A stretch of DNA of 64,000 bases from Pseudarthrobacter siccitolerans (lineage in GTDB: Bacteria; Actinomycetota; Actinomycetes; Actinomycetales; Micrococcaceae). The notes beneath the pieces were generated by a model, which worked only from the letters and a program-made list of their open reading frames with translations, was not told the DNA's origin and ran no database searches. The position numbers and the translations under genes are program-made. The stretch covers positions 62,001-126,000 of the forward strand of contig NZ_CAQI01000039.1 in assembly GCF_001046895.1 (NCBI RefSeq), written 5' to 3'. This document shows positions 54,859 through 63,494 of this stretch, piece after piece (position 1 is the first letter of the stretch; each line of letters begins with the position of its first letter).

Positions 54859-55407
54859 TCAGCCGGCTGCGGAGAGTCCGACGGCGGCATCCCTGACTTT
54901 GATGAGGGTGCGCAGGTTCCGGGTGGTGGTGGAGGCCTTGAACCTGGCCTTGGAAGTGATTTTGCTGAACGGACTGTCCAGGGTTCCCCCGGCGGGGGCC
55001 AGCCAGGCCAGCGCTTCAGGGCCCAGCCGCTTTTGCTCAGCGCCCTCCAGTGCGGCTCCGGCTGCTTCGAGTTCGTCCAGCATGCCACTATCGGAGGAGA
55101 GCGTGATGTAGGTGTGAGTGGTCTTATCGTCGTCCGGGTAGGGGCAGGCAGTTACCAGGTCCGCCACCCGGGCTGCGTCCAGGACCACTACCCAGGCGTC
55201 ATAGCCGAAGGTCTCCCGGAGGCATTTCTCGCATTCCCGTTTTACTGCGGTGGCGTCCAGGCTGCTGGTCAACACCACGTTTCCGCTGGCAAGCAGGGTT
55301 CGGGCGTCCGGAAAACCGGCGGACTTGAGCGCCTCCCGGAGCTCCGCCATCTTGATGTTGATGCCGCCCACGTTGATGCCCCGAAGAAACACTGCAAAGC
55401 TGCCCAT
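54859..55407 (-). CDS. DUF1697 family protein
   Basis: 182 residues, the typical length of DUF1697. The N-terminus AVFLRGINVGGINIKMAEL and LLASGNVVLTS are the strong family motifs, and the C-terminus has RNLRTLIKV after TTT. The fold is a small ferredoxin-like domain; the function is not known. It has no signal peptide. It converges with the GTPase pair (31 bases between the stops) and lies downstream of the IclR regulator but separated by 62 bases, so it probably has its own promoter. Confidence 0.9.
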   Translation of the reverse strand: MGSFAVFLRGINVGGINIKMAELREALKSAGFPDARTLLASGNVVLTSSLDATAVKRECEKCLRETFGYDAWVVVLDAARVADLVTACPYPDDDKTTHTYITLSSDSGMLDELEAAGAALEGAEQKRLGPEALAWLAPAGGTLDSPFSKITSKARFKASTTTRNLRTLIKVRDAAVGLSAAG

Positions 55408-55469
55408 GGCGAAATCCTAGCGTCCGCAGCACCGGGCGAGGGAAAAGCCTGCAGGAACAGGTTCCTGCG

Positions 55470-56189
55470 TCAGTCGTTGTTTTTGCGCAACGCCTCGGTG
55501 AGGATACGGCCGGCATTGCAGACCACTTCGGCGTGCAGCCTGCCGGGCTGGCGGGTGAGCCGCTCGATGGGACCGGAAATGGAAACTGCTGCAATCACCC
55601 GGCCGGACGGTCCGCGCACCGGTGCTGACACTGAGGCGACCCCCGGCTCGCGCTCGCCGAGGCTCTGGCCCCAGCCCCGCCGTCGTACTCCTGCAAGGAC
55701 GGTGGGCGTGAAGCGGGCGGACTGCAGCCCTTCGAGCAGGCGGTCATGGTCCTCCCATGCCAGCAGCACCTGGGCGGCCGAGCCTGCCTTCATGGACAGC
55801 TGCGTTCCCACCGGAATGGTGTCGCGCAGGCCGATGGGACGCTCCGCGGAAGCAACGCAGACGCGCCAGTCGCCCTGGCGGCGGAAGATCTGTGCGCTCT
55901 CACCGGTGGCATCGCGCAGCTGCATCAGCACCGGCCCCGCCGATGCGATCAGGCGGTCCTCGCCCGCGGCCGACGCCAGTTCAACAAGACGGCTGCCCAG
56001 GACGAAACGGCCCTGGATATCGCGGCTGACCAGCCGGTGGTGGACGAGTGCCAGGGCAAGGCGGTGGACAGTGGGACGGGCCAGGCCGGTTGCCGCTACC
56101 AGCTGCGCCAGGGTGGTGGGGCCTGCCTCAAGTGCATCCAGCACTTGGGCCGCTTTATCAATGACACCGACTCCACTAGAATTGTCCAT
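55470..56189 (-). CDS. IclR family regulator, likely regulator of leuCD (LtbR/NdgR-like)
   Basis: 239 residues from the ATG at 56189; an upstream start at 56210 adds seven residues. Winged helix-turn-helix TTLAQLVAATGLARPTVHRL (split at T-G) at about 24-43 and an IclR effector domain with the IPVGTQLSMKAGSAAQ block. An IclR gene directly divergent from leuC is the conserved arrangement of LtbR in Corynebacterium and NdgR in Streptomyces, which control leuCD and related amino acid genes. Two overlapping dyads lie in the 111-base intergenic region. Function by synteny is inference. Confidence 0.9.
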   Translation of the reverse strand: MDNSSGVGVIDKAAQVLDALEAGPTTLAQLVAATGLARPTVHRLALALVHHRLVSRDIQGRFVLGSRLVELASAAGEDRLIASAGPVLMQLRDATGESAQIFRRQGDWRVCVASAERPIGLRDTIPVGTQLSMKAGSAAQVLLAWEDHDRLLEGLQSARFTPTVLAGVRRRGWGQSLGEREPGVASVSAPVRGPSGRVIAAVSISGPIERLTRQPGRLHAEVVCNAGRILTEALRKNND

Positions 56190-56194
56190 GTAAT

Positions 56195-56219
56195 GATATT
56201 GCCGTCTCAATATCTGAGA
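56195..56219. promoter_or_regulatory. overlapping dyads, putative LtbR/NdgR operator
   Basis: GATATTG (56195-56201) and CAATATC (56208-56214) make a perfect dyad with a 6-base spacer; TCTCA (56205-56209) and TGAGA (56215-56219) make a second, overlapping it. The site is six bases from the IclR start codon, so binding could repress the regulator itself as well as leuC. Confidence 0.65.
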
Positions 56220-56300
56220 TGCAAATCTTTCGGCTGGCGCAGTGCCGAGCGTACTGGTTCAGTGGAACTATCAGCCAAACAGCAGTGAAGGGAGATGGCC

Positions 56301-57755
56301 ATGGCAAAGACATTGGCCGAGAAAGTCTGGGACGCGCACGTGGTGCGCAAAGGCGACGGCGAAGGTGCCAATGCCCAGCCCGACCTTCTTTTCATCGACC
56401 TCCACCTGGTCCATGAGGTCACGTCCCCGCAGGCGTTCGAAGGCCTGCGCCTGGCCGGCCGCAAGTTGCGCCGCCCGGACCTGACCATCGCCACGGAGGA
56501 CCACAACACTCCCACGCTGGACATCGACAAGCCTATCGCTGACCTGACCAGCCGCACGCAGATCCAGACGCTGCGCAACAACTGCGCGGAGTTCGGGGTG
56601 CGGCTGCATTCCCTTGGGGATGCAGAGCAGGGCATCGTCCACGTGGTGGGTCCGCAGCTGGGCCTCACCCAGCCGGGCATGACCGTGGTCTGCGGCGACT
56701 CGCACACCTCCACTCACGGTGCCTTCGGGGCGCTGGCCATGGGCATCGGAACCTCCGAGGTTGAGCACGTCATGGCCACCCAGACGCTGTCCCTGAAGCC
56801 GTTCAAGACCATGGCCATCAACGTCGAAGGCACGCTGCGTCCAGGCGTCACCGCCAAGGACATCATCCTGGCCGTCATTGCCAAGATCGGCACCGGCGGA
56901 GGCCAGGGCTACGTCCTTGAGTACCGCGGCTCCGCCATCCGCGCCCTGTCCATGGACGCGCGCATGACCATCTGCAACATGTCCATCGAAGCCGGCGCCC
57001 GCGCCGGCATGGTGGCGCCGGATGAGACCACTTACGGATACATGAAGGGCCGTCCGCACGCACCGCAGGGTGCTGACTGGGACGCCGCCGTCGAGTACTG
57101 GAACACCCTGCGTACCGACGACGACGCCACCTTCGACGTGCAGGTTGACCTTGATGCCGACACGCTGGAGCCCTTCGTCACCTGGGGCACCAACCCCGGC
57201 CAGGGCGTCTCCCTGTCCGAGTCCGTGCCGTCTCCGGAGGACTTCGGCGACGAGAATGCCAAGGCTGCCGCCGAGCGCGCCCTGCAGTACATGGGCCTCC
57301 AGGCCGGCACGCCCATGAAGGACATCCGGGTGGACACCGTCTTCCTGGGCTCCTGCACCAACTCCCGGATGGAAGACCTGCGTGCCGCTGCAAACATCAT
57401 CCGCGGGCGCCAGAAGGACCCCAACATCCGCATGCTCGTGGTCCCGGGCTCGGCACGCGTCCGCCTGGAAGCCGAGGCCGAGGGCCTGGACAAGGTCTTC
57501 AAGGACTTCGGCGCCGAATGGCGTTTTGCCGGCTGCTCCATGTGCCTGGGCATGAACCCGGACCAGCTGGAAGTGGGGGAGCGCTGCGCCTCCACCTCCA
57601 ACCGCAACTTCGAAGGGCGCCAGGGCAAGGGCGGCCGGACCCACCTGGTGTCCCCGGTGGTGGCAGCAGCCACCGCCATCCGCGGGACCCTGAGTTCGCC
57701 GTCGGACCTTGATCCGGCCCCCGAATCCGCCGCCATCCGTACCGACGCAGCCTAG
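56301..57755 (+). CDS. leuC: 3-isopropylmalate dehydratase large subunit LeuC
   Basis: 484 residues. I take the ATG at 56301: AAGGGAG lies six bases ahead, while the ATG at 56295 abuts that site. With LeuD it isomerises 2-isopropylmalate to 3-isopropylmalate. Aconitase fold: [20 protein letters not shown] (split at H-G), cluster cysteines in [14 protein letters not shown] and [12 protein letters not shown]. The HTCA-type cofactor is a [4Fe-4S] cluster. leuD follows after eight bases. The IclR regulator upstream and the dyads between suggest leucine-linked control. Confidence 0.97.
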   Translation: MAKTLAEKVWDAHVVRKGDGEGANAQPDLLFIDLHLVHEVTSPQAFEGLRLAGRKLRRPDLTIATEDHNTPTLDIDKPIADLTSRTQIQTLRNNCAEFGVRLHSLGDAEQGIVHVVGPQLGLTQPGMTVVCGDSHTSTHGAFGALAMGIGTSEVEHVMATQTLSLKPFKTMAINVEGTLRPGVTAKDIILAVIAKIGTGGGQGYVLEYRGSAIRALSMDARMTICNMSIEAGARAGMVAPDETTYGYMKGRPHAPQGADWDAAVEYWNTLRTDDDATFDVQVDLDADTLEPFVTWGTNPGQGVSLSESVPSPEDFGDENAKAAAERALQYMGLQAGTPMKDIRVDTVFLGSCTNSRMEDLRAAANIIRGRQKDPNIRMLVVPGSARVRLEAEAEGLDKVFKDFGAEWRFAGCSMCLGMNPDQLEVGERCASTSNRNFEGRQGKGGRTHLVSPVVAAATAIRGTLSSPSDLDPAPESAAIRTDAA

Positions 57756-57763
57756 GACACGCC

Positions 57764-58366
57764 ATGGAAAAGTTCACCACCCACACCGGAATCGGCGTCC
57801 CGCTGCGCCAGAGCAACGTGGACACGGACCAGATCATCCCCGCTGTCTACCTCAAGCGCATCACCCGCACCGGCTTCGAGGACGCGCTTTTTTCGGCATG
57901 GCGCAAGGACCCTTCCTTCATCCTCAACCAGGAACCGTTCAACGCCGGTTCCGTCCTGGTGGCAGGCCCCGACTTCGGCACCGGCTCCTCCCGCGAACAC
58001 GCGGTATGGGCGCTGAAGGACTACGGCTTCAAAACCGTGCTCTCCTCCCGCTTCGCCGATATTTTCCGCGGCAATTCGGGCAAGCAGGGCCTGCTCGCCG
58101 CCCAGGTGGCGCAGGACGACATCGAACTGATCTGGAAAGAGCTCGAAAACGCTCCCGGCACCCAGGTCACGGTGGACCTCGTGTCCAAAACCGTGGTGTG
58201 CGGCAACATCGTTGCTCCCTTCGACATCGACGACTACACCCGGTGGCGCCTGCTCGAAGGCCTGGACGATATCGGGCTGACGCTCCAGCACGAGGCGGAC
58301 ATCACTGCCTACGAGGCCACCCGCCCCGCCTTCCTGCCAAAAACCCTGCCGGCACGCCTATCCTGA
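57764..58366 (+). CDS. leuD: 3-isopropylmalate dehydratase small subunit LeuD
   Basis: 200 residues, the swivelling domain of the isomerase. Family blocks are [20 protein letters not shown] (split at D-Q) near residue 15, the substrate-binding [17 protein letters not shown] near 70, and [18 protein letters not shown]. Eight bases separate it from leuC, so both subunits are made together. murA follows 150 bases later under a separate promoter. Confidence 0.97.
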   Translation: MEKFTTHTGIGVPLRQSNVDTDQIIPAVYLKRITRTGFEDALFSAWRKDPSFILNQEPFNAGSVLVAGPDFGTGSSREHAVWALKDYGFKTVLSSRFADIFRGNSGKQGLLAAQVAQDDIELIWKELENAPGTQVTVDLVSKTVVCGNIVAPFDIDDYTRWRLLEGLDDIGLTLQHEADITAYEATRPAFLPKTLPARLS

Positions 58367-58516
58367 GCGGGCGGAAGTACCTGCCGACCGTGCGACGGCG
58401 GTCCGCCACGCCCTGCCGCCGTCGCCGGCGTATTTCGGTTCGGTAACGCGACCTCCTATGCTTGGTTGGAGCCTTTGCAAGGTTTTGGGGGCTAGTTATC
58501 GTGAGGAAACCGGTAT

Positions 58517-59842
58517 ATGAGTAGTGTTCTGACAATCCGCGGCGGAGTCCCGCTCACAGGCCGCGTCAGCGTCCGGGGAGCGAAAAACCTCGTTCCCAAG
58601 GCGATGGTGGCAGCGTTGCTGGGCAACGAACCGTCCGTGTTGCGGAACGTTCCGGAGATCAAGGACGTGGAGGTAGTCACCTCCCTCCTGCAGCTCCACG
58701 GCGTGACCGTGGTCAAGGACCCCGTCAACGGGGACCTGACGTTGGACCCGAAGGCTGCCAAGACTGCGCCCAGCACCGCCATTGATGCCCACGCCGGCGA
58801 CTCGCGGATTCCCATCCTGCTTTGCGGTCCCCTGATCCACGCCATCGGTGAAGCGTTCATTCCCGATCTCGGCGGCTGCAAGATCGGCGACCGTCCCATC
58901 GACTACCACCTCGACGTGCTGCGCCAGTTCGGTGCGGTAGTGGAGAAGCGGCCGGGCGGCATCCACATCTCGGCACCCAAGGGCCTGCACGGGGCGAAGA
59001 TTTCCCTGCCCTACCCGTCCGTCGGTGCCACCGAGCAGGTGCTGCTCAGCGCCACCCGCGCCGAGGGCATCACCGAACTCTCCGGGGCCGCGACGGAGCC
59101 GGAGATCATCGACCTGATCGCCGTGCTGCAGAAGATGGGCGCCATCATCAGCGTCCAGACGGACCGGACCATCCGCATCGAGGGCGTCCGCGACCTCGGC
59201 GGCTACAACCACCGGGCCCTCTCGGACCGCAACGAATCGGCGTCGTGGGCCTCCGCAGCGCTGGTGACCAAGGGCGACATCTTCGTTGAAGGCGCCTCCC
59301 AGCGGGACATGATGACGTTCCTGAACACCTACCGCAAGGTGGGCGGCGGCATGGACATCGGCGAGGACGGCATCCGTTTCTACCACAAGGGCGGAAAACT
59401 CAACCCCCTGGTCCTGGAAACGGATGTGCATCCCGGGTTTATGACCGACTGGCAGCAGCCGCTGGTGGTGGCGCTGACCCAGGCTGAAGGTGTTTCGATC
59501 GTCCACGAGACCGTGTACGAGAACCGCTTCGGCTTCACTGACGCCCTGATCCGGATGGGGGCCAGCATCCAGGTGCACCGCGAGTGCCTGGGGAGCGTGC
59601 CGTGCCGGTTCGGCCAGCGGAACTTCCTGCATTCCGCGGTGATTTCCGGGCCCACCCAGCTGAAGGGAACCGACATCGACGTCCCTGACCTCCGCGGCGG
59701 CTTCAGCCACCTGATCGCGGCCCTCGCCGCCACGGGAACCTCCCGCGTGACGGGGATCGACATCATCAACCGGGGCTACGAGCGCTTCACCGAAAAGCTG
59801 GCCGGACTGGGCGCCGACTTCGACATCACCCCCACGAAGTAG
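58517..59842 (+). CDS. murA: UDP-N-acetylglucosamine 1-carboxyvinyltransferase MurA
   Basis: 441 residues. It transfers enolpyruvate from PEP to UDP-GlcNAc, the first committed step of peptidoglycan synthesis. The two-lobed EPT fold is complete. GAKN (21-24) holds the conserved Lys and Asn, and Cys121 in GGCKIGDRPID is the residue that reacts with PEP and fosfomycin in most MurA. The upstream 150 bases have no gene; TATGCT near 58457 may be the -10, leaving a leader of about 50 bases. plsC starts ten bases after the stop. Confidence 0.96.
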   Translation: MSSVLTIRGGVPLTGRVSVRGAKNLVPKAMVAALLGNEPSVLRNVPEIKDVEVVTSLLQLHGVTVVKDPVNGDLTLDPKAAKTAPSTAIDAHAGDSRIPILLCGPLIHAIGEAFIPDLGGCKIGDRPIDYHLDVLRQFGAVVEKRPGGIHISAPKGLHGAKISLPYPSVGATEQVLLSATRAEGITELSGAATEPEIIDLIAVLQKMGAIISVQTDRTIRIEGVRDLGGYNHRALSDRNESASWASAALVTKGDIFVEGASQRDMMTFLNTYRKVGGGMDIGEDGIRFYHKGGKLNPLVLETDVHPGFMTDWQQPLVVALTQAEGVSIVHETVYENRFGFTDALIRMGASIQVHRECLGSVPCRFGQRNFLHSAVISGPTQLKGTDIDVPDLRGGFSHLIAALAATGTSRVTGIDIINRGYERFTEKLAGLGADFDITPTK

Positions 59843-59852
59843 CGGTACTGAC

Positions 59853-60629
59853 GTGAAAGAGTCTGCGAAAAGCAGGGCCACCTTTATGTTCATCGCCGGG
59901 GTTGCCCGGCCGCTGTTGAACCTCATGATGGACAAGAAGTGGGAGGGAACGGACAAGCTTCCCGCCGGCGGGTTCATCGCGGCCCCCAACCACTGCACCG
60001 AAATTGATCCGCTGGTGGTGGGCCACATGCTGTACAACCACAAACGTGCACCGCACTTCCTGGCGAAGGCCGGCCTCTTCAAGGTGCCTGCCCTGGGCTG
60101 GCTGCTGCGCGCCACCAAGCAGGTCCCGGTGGAGCGTTCGACGGCGGGAGCGAACCGCTCGCTGCAGGTCGCCCAGGAGATTGTCGCCGAGGGCGGCGCC
60201 ATCATCATTTACCCTGAGGGCACCCTGACGCGGGACCCGGACCTGTGGCCTATGAAGGGCCACACGGGCGCGGCGCGACTGGCGCTGGAGGGCGGCATTC
60301 CCGTGGTTCCCATCGCTCACTGGGGCGCCCACGAGGTCTTCCCCCGCTACGGCAAGCGGTTCCACATCTTCCCGCGCAAACGGTCCCGGGTGGTGGTTGG
60401 TGATCCCGTGGACCTCAGCGCCTTCTCCGGCCGTCCCCTGGACAAGGCCACACTGGCTGGTGCCACCGACGCCATCATGGACGCCATCACCGCTCTCCTT
60501 GCGGACCTGAGGGGGGAGCAGCCGCCGGCGGTGCGTTGGGATCCGGCCAAGCAGCAGCAGTCAAAGCACGGGCGCTTCGTGGAGCGCGGGCAGCAGCAGA
60601 CCGGCGAACGGACGCCCGGTGATTCCTGA
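59853..60629 (+). CDS. plsC: 1-acyl-sn-glycerol-3-phosphate acyltransferase
   Basis: 258 residues from the GTG at 59853. PlsC-type acyltransferase: motif I NHCTEID with His47 and Asp52, motif III YPEGTLTRDP, and IPVVPIAHWG as motif IV. It acylates lysophosphatidate to phosphatidate in phospholipid synthesis. The last about 35 residues are polar and Gln-rich with no fold. There is no membrane helix, so it probably binds the membrane at its surface. Its stop lies inside the gpsA start region. The pairing with gpsA, which makes the glycerol-3-phosphate, is functional. Confidence 0.93.
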   Translation: MKESAKSRATFMFIAGVARPLLNLMMDKKWEGTDKLPAGGFIAAPNHCTEIDPLVVGHMLYNHKRAPHFLAKAGLFKVPALGWLLRATKQVPVERSTAGANRSLQVAQEIVAEGGAIIIYPEGTLTRDPDLWPMKGHTGAARLALEGGIPVVPIAHWGAHEVFPRYGKRFHIFPRKRSRVVVGDPVDLSAFSGRPLDKATLAGATDAIMDAITALLADLRGEQPPAVRWDPAKQQQSKHGRFVERGQQQTGERTPGDS

Positions 60630-60636
60630 GGGGACG

Positions 60637-61689
60637 GTGATTCCTGAAGGGATACAGGGGGGATCGGCCCGTTCCGTTGCCGTGCTCGGGGCCGGCTCCT
60701 GGGGGACTACATTTGCGAAGATCCTGGCCGACGCCGCCACGGCGGCCGGTGTGCCGCGCACCATCCGGCTGTGGGGCCGGCGCAGTGAAGTGGTGGAGGA
60801 GATCAACACCTTCCACCGCAACAGCCAGTACCTGAAAGACATCGCCCTCCCCGACAGCATTACCGCCTACACCGAGGTCCGCCAGGTATTCGACGGCGCT
60901 GACTTGGTGGTCCTGGCGGTGCCGGCGCAGTCCCTGCGGCCGCAGCTGCGCGGGTGGAAGGACATGATCGTGCCCGGCGCCATGGTGGTTTCGCTGATGA
61001 AGGGCCTGGAACTGGGCACCGACGCACGGATGAGCGAGGTCATCAGCGAGGAACTTGGCGTTCCCACCGAGCGCATCGCCGTCGTATCCGGTCCCAACCT
61101 GGCGATGGAGATCGCCCGTGAGGAGCCCACCGCGTCTGTGGTGGCCTGCACCGATTCCGCAGCTGCCGGCTGGATTGCCCGCAGCTGCACCGCGCCTTAT
61201 TTCCGGCCCTACACCACGGCGGACGTCGTTGGGGTGGAGATCGGCGGCATAGTGAAGAACGTCATCGCGCTGGCAGTAGGGATATGCGAGGGCCGGCAAA
61301 TGGGGGACAACACCAAAGCTTCCGTCATCACCCGCGGCCTCGCCGAGACGTCCCGCCTCGCGCTGGCGCTGGGTGGTGACGCGAAAACGATGGCGGGCCT
61401 GGCGGGCCTGGGCGACCTCGTGGCCACCTGCTCTTCGCCCCTGTCGAGGAACCACACCGCCGGACGCTTGCTCGGCCAGGGCCTGACGCTGGAGGAAGTA
61501 GGCCAGAAGATGACCCAAACAGCCGAAGGCATTAAATCCGGCCAGGCCGTGCACGAACTCGCAGCAAAGCTGGGCGTCGAGATGCCCATCACAGCCGCCG
61601 TCGTCGCCGTGCTGGCAGGCAAGTTGTCCGTTGACCAACTGGGGCCCGTCCTGCTGGCCCGGGAACTGAAACCTGAAGGCGATTACTGA
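60637..61689 (+). CDS. gpsA: NAD(P)-dependent glycerol-3-phosphate dehydrogenase GpsA
   Basis: 350 residues from the GTG at 60637 (356 from a GTG at 60619; an 18-base tandem duplication produces both). VAVLGAGSWGTTFAKILADAA (split at A-K) is the Rossmann motif. Later blocks are GLELGTDARMSEV, the catalytic Lys in GGIVKNVIALAVGI, and AGLAGLGDLVATCSSPLSRN. It makes sn-glycerol 3-phosphate for phospholipids, adjacent to plsC. It precedes ddl by two bases, so murA-plsC-gpsA-ddl is probably one operon. Either start is possible because neither has a strong ribosome site. Confidence 0.95.
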   Translation: MIPEGIQGGSARSVAVLGAGSWGTTFAKILADAATAAGVPRTIRLWGRRSEVVEEINTFHRNSQYLKDIALPDSITAYTEVRQVFDGADLVVLAVPAQSLRPQLRGWKDMIVPGAMVVSLMKGLELGTDARMSEVISEELGVPTERIAVVSGPNLAMEIAREEPTASVVACTDSAAAGWIARSCTAPYFRPYTTADVVGVEIGGIVKNVIALAVGICEGRQMGDNTKASVITRGLAETSRLALALGGDAKTMAGLAGLGDLVATCSSPLSRNHTAGRLLGQGLTLEEVGQKMTQTAEGIKSGQAVHELAAKLGVEMPITAAVVAVLAGKLSVDQLGPVLLARELKPEGDY

Positions 61690-61691
61690 AC

Positions 61692-62837
61692 ATGTCCCAC
61701 AATCTGACCGCAGCAGAGCCCGCCGGCGGGGCAAAGCCCCGGGTGGCAGTACTTTTCGGCGGACGGTCCAGCGAGCATGCCGTGAGCTGCGTTACCGCGG
61801 CCGGCGTCCTTGGTGCCATTAACAAGGACAAGTACGAGGTGATCCCGATCGGAATCGCCAAGACGGGGCAGTGGGTCCTTGCCGCCGACGACACAGCCCA
61901 GTGGTCCCTCTCCGCATCCTCGTTGCCTGAGGTGGTCCCGTCACAGAAAACAGTGACGCTGGCCGAGATCGGCGGTGAACACCAGCTGATCGTGGCTTCC
62001 CCGAACGAGGTTCCGCAGGAGCTCGGCACCGTGGATGTGGTGTTCCCGCTGCTGCACGGCCCGTTCGGTGAGGACGGCACCATCCAGGGGCTCCTGGAAC
62101 TCTCGGACACCCGGTACGTCGGAGCCGGCGTCCTGGCCTCAGCTGTGGGGATGGACAAGCACTACATGAAGGTGGTCTTTGAAGCGGCCGGCCTTCAGGT
62201 GGGCCCGTACATTGCCGTCACCGACAGGCAGTGGCGCAAGGACGCGGAGTCCGTGCGGAAGCAGGTGGACCGGCTCGGGTTCCCCGTCTTCGTCAAGCCC
62301 GCCAGGGCCGGATCCTCGATGGGCATCTCCAAGGTGGACTCGCTGGATGAGCTGGATGCGGCCATTGAGGAAGCACGGCGGCACGACCTCAAACTCGTCA
62401 TCGAGGCAGGAATTGCGGGCCGCGAGATTGAATGCGCAGTGCTCGAAGGCAGGGGGACCGATGCCCCCCGCACCTCCATGCCCGGCGAGATCTCCGTGGC
62501 AGGCGGCACGCACGAGTTCTACGACTTCAACGCGAAGTACGTCGAGGAAGACGCCGCGGCGCTCAGCTGCCCGGCAGACCTGCCCGAGGAAGCCATCACC
62601 AGGGTGCGTGAACTCTCGGCGGCTGCTTTTGACGCGGTGGGCGCAGAGGGATTGAGCCGGGTGGACTTCTTCTACACACCGGACGGCCAGCTGATCATCA
62701 ACGAGATCAACACCATGCCGGGCTTTACCCCCAAGAGCATGTACCCGCAGATGTGGGCCGCCTCCGGCCTGGGCTACGCGGACCTGATCGATGAACTCAT
62801 CTACTTGGCACTGAACCGCAAAACCGGACTCCGCTAG
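61692..62837 (+). CDS. ddl: D-alanine-D-alanine ligase
   Basis: 381 residues. It makes the D-Ala-D-Ala dipeptide for peptidoglycan. Class A N-terminal domain with VAVLFGGRSSEHAVSCVTA and PLLHGPFGEDGTIQGLL; the ATP-grasp domain has FVKPARAGSSMGISKV and, at the active site, FFYTPDGQLIINEINTMPGF (split at N-T), with Asn and acidic residues for magnesium. Lys and Tyr/Ser residues of the omega loop are in the FNAKYVEEDAA segment. It continues the murA-plsC-gpsA unit, which is notable as these are separate pathways that both build the envelope. Confidence 0.96.
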   Translation: MSHNLTAAEPAGGAKPRVAVLFGGRSSEHAVSCVTAAGVLGAINKDKYEVIPIGIAKTGQWVLAADDTAQWSLSASSLPEVVPSQKTVTLAEIGGEHQLIVASPNEVPQELGTVDVVFPLLHGPFGEDGTIQGLLELSDTRYVGAGVLASAVGMDKHYMKVVFEAAGLQVGPYIAVTDRQWRKDAESVRKQVDRLGFPVFVKPARAGSSMGISKVDSLDELDAAIEEARRHDLKLVIEAGIAGREIECAVLEGRGTDAPRTSMPGEISVAGGTHEFYDFNAKYVEEDAAALSCPADLPEEAITRVRELSAAAFDAVGAEGLSRVDFFYTPDGQLIINEINTMPGFTPKSMYPQMWAASGLGYADLIDELIYLALNRKTGLR

Positions 62838-62899
62838 CCGCCTCGGTGGTCGGACTTCCCCCGTGGTTGACCGTGTCCGGCGGTTAGGCTTGCCGGAAC

Positions 62900-63403
62900 C
62901 TACTGGCTTTCCGGCAGGTTCTGCAGCTCCTCCTGGCCCACGCAGTTCCTGCCGGCCGGGATCTCGGCTGCGGCAACTGCAAGGTCGGCAAGCACCGTGG
63001 CGGAGCTGATCTTGTCCGGGTCCATCAGGATCTCCGTAGCCGGCTCCCGGCCGTAGGTGGTGAGCGTCCACACGGGGTTGCCTTCCTTGATGACCCAGTC
63101 GATCCCGTTGACGGTCACGCACCGGTCGGTGGTGGGTCCCGGAACATTCACGCCGCAGCGCAGGACCACCAGCGAGGGATCACCCCAGGCGGCCGTGGCC
63201 TGGCTGTTCGTCTTGCGAAGTGCGGAGTCCCCGATGGCCTCAGGCAGCGCCACCATCATGGGGGCGCACGCCGGGTTTGCGGCATCCTTGGCAGCAGGAA
63301 CGTCCACCACCGGCGCACAGGCAGCGAGCGGGAGGGCCGCAAAAGCCCCGATCAGTGCGGTCCTGGCAGCGCGGGCGGTCAGGGAAGCGTGGGGGCGGTG
63401 CAT
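62900..63403 (-). CDS. DUF3515 domain lipoprotein
   Basis: 167 residues from the ATG at 63403. A signal peptide ends in lipobox LAAC (Cys29). The rest matches DUF3515, with PACAPMMVALPEAIG, LRKTNSQATAAWGDPSLVVLRCG (split at W-G), DRCVTVNGIDWV, and TYGREP near the C-terminus. Five cysteines suggest disulfides outside the cell. The function of the family is unknown. It is convergent with ddl and divergent from thiL; in actinobacteria it is often found next to thiL. Confidence 0.88.
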   Translation of the reverse strand: MHRPHASLTARAARTALIGAFAALPLAACAPVVDVPAAKDAANPACAPMMVALPEAIGDSALRKTNSQATAAWGDPSLVVLRCGVNVPGPTTDRCVTVNGIDWVIKEGNPVWTLTTYGREPATEILMDPDKISSATVLADLAVAAAEIPAGRNCVGQEELQNLPESQ

Positions 63404-63494
63404 ACTCCAAGCCTATCGCCGCCGCCACACCGGCCAGGACACGGTGCCGGCTGTGGGGGCCGCCAATGTCCGGGGTCCGCTGTAGCGTAGTGGC

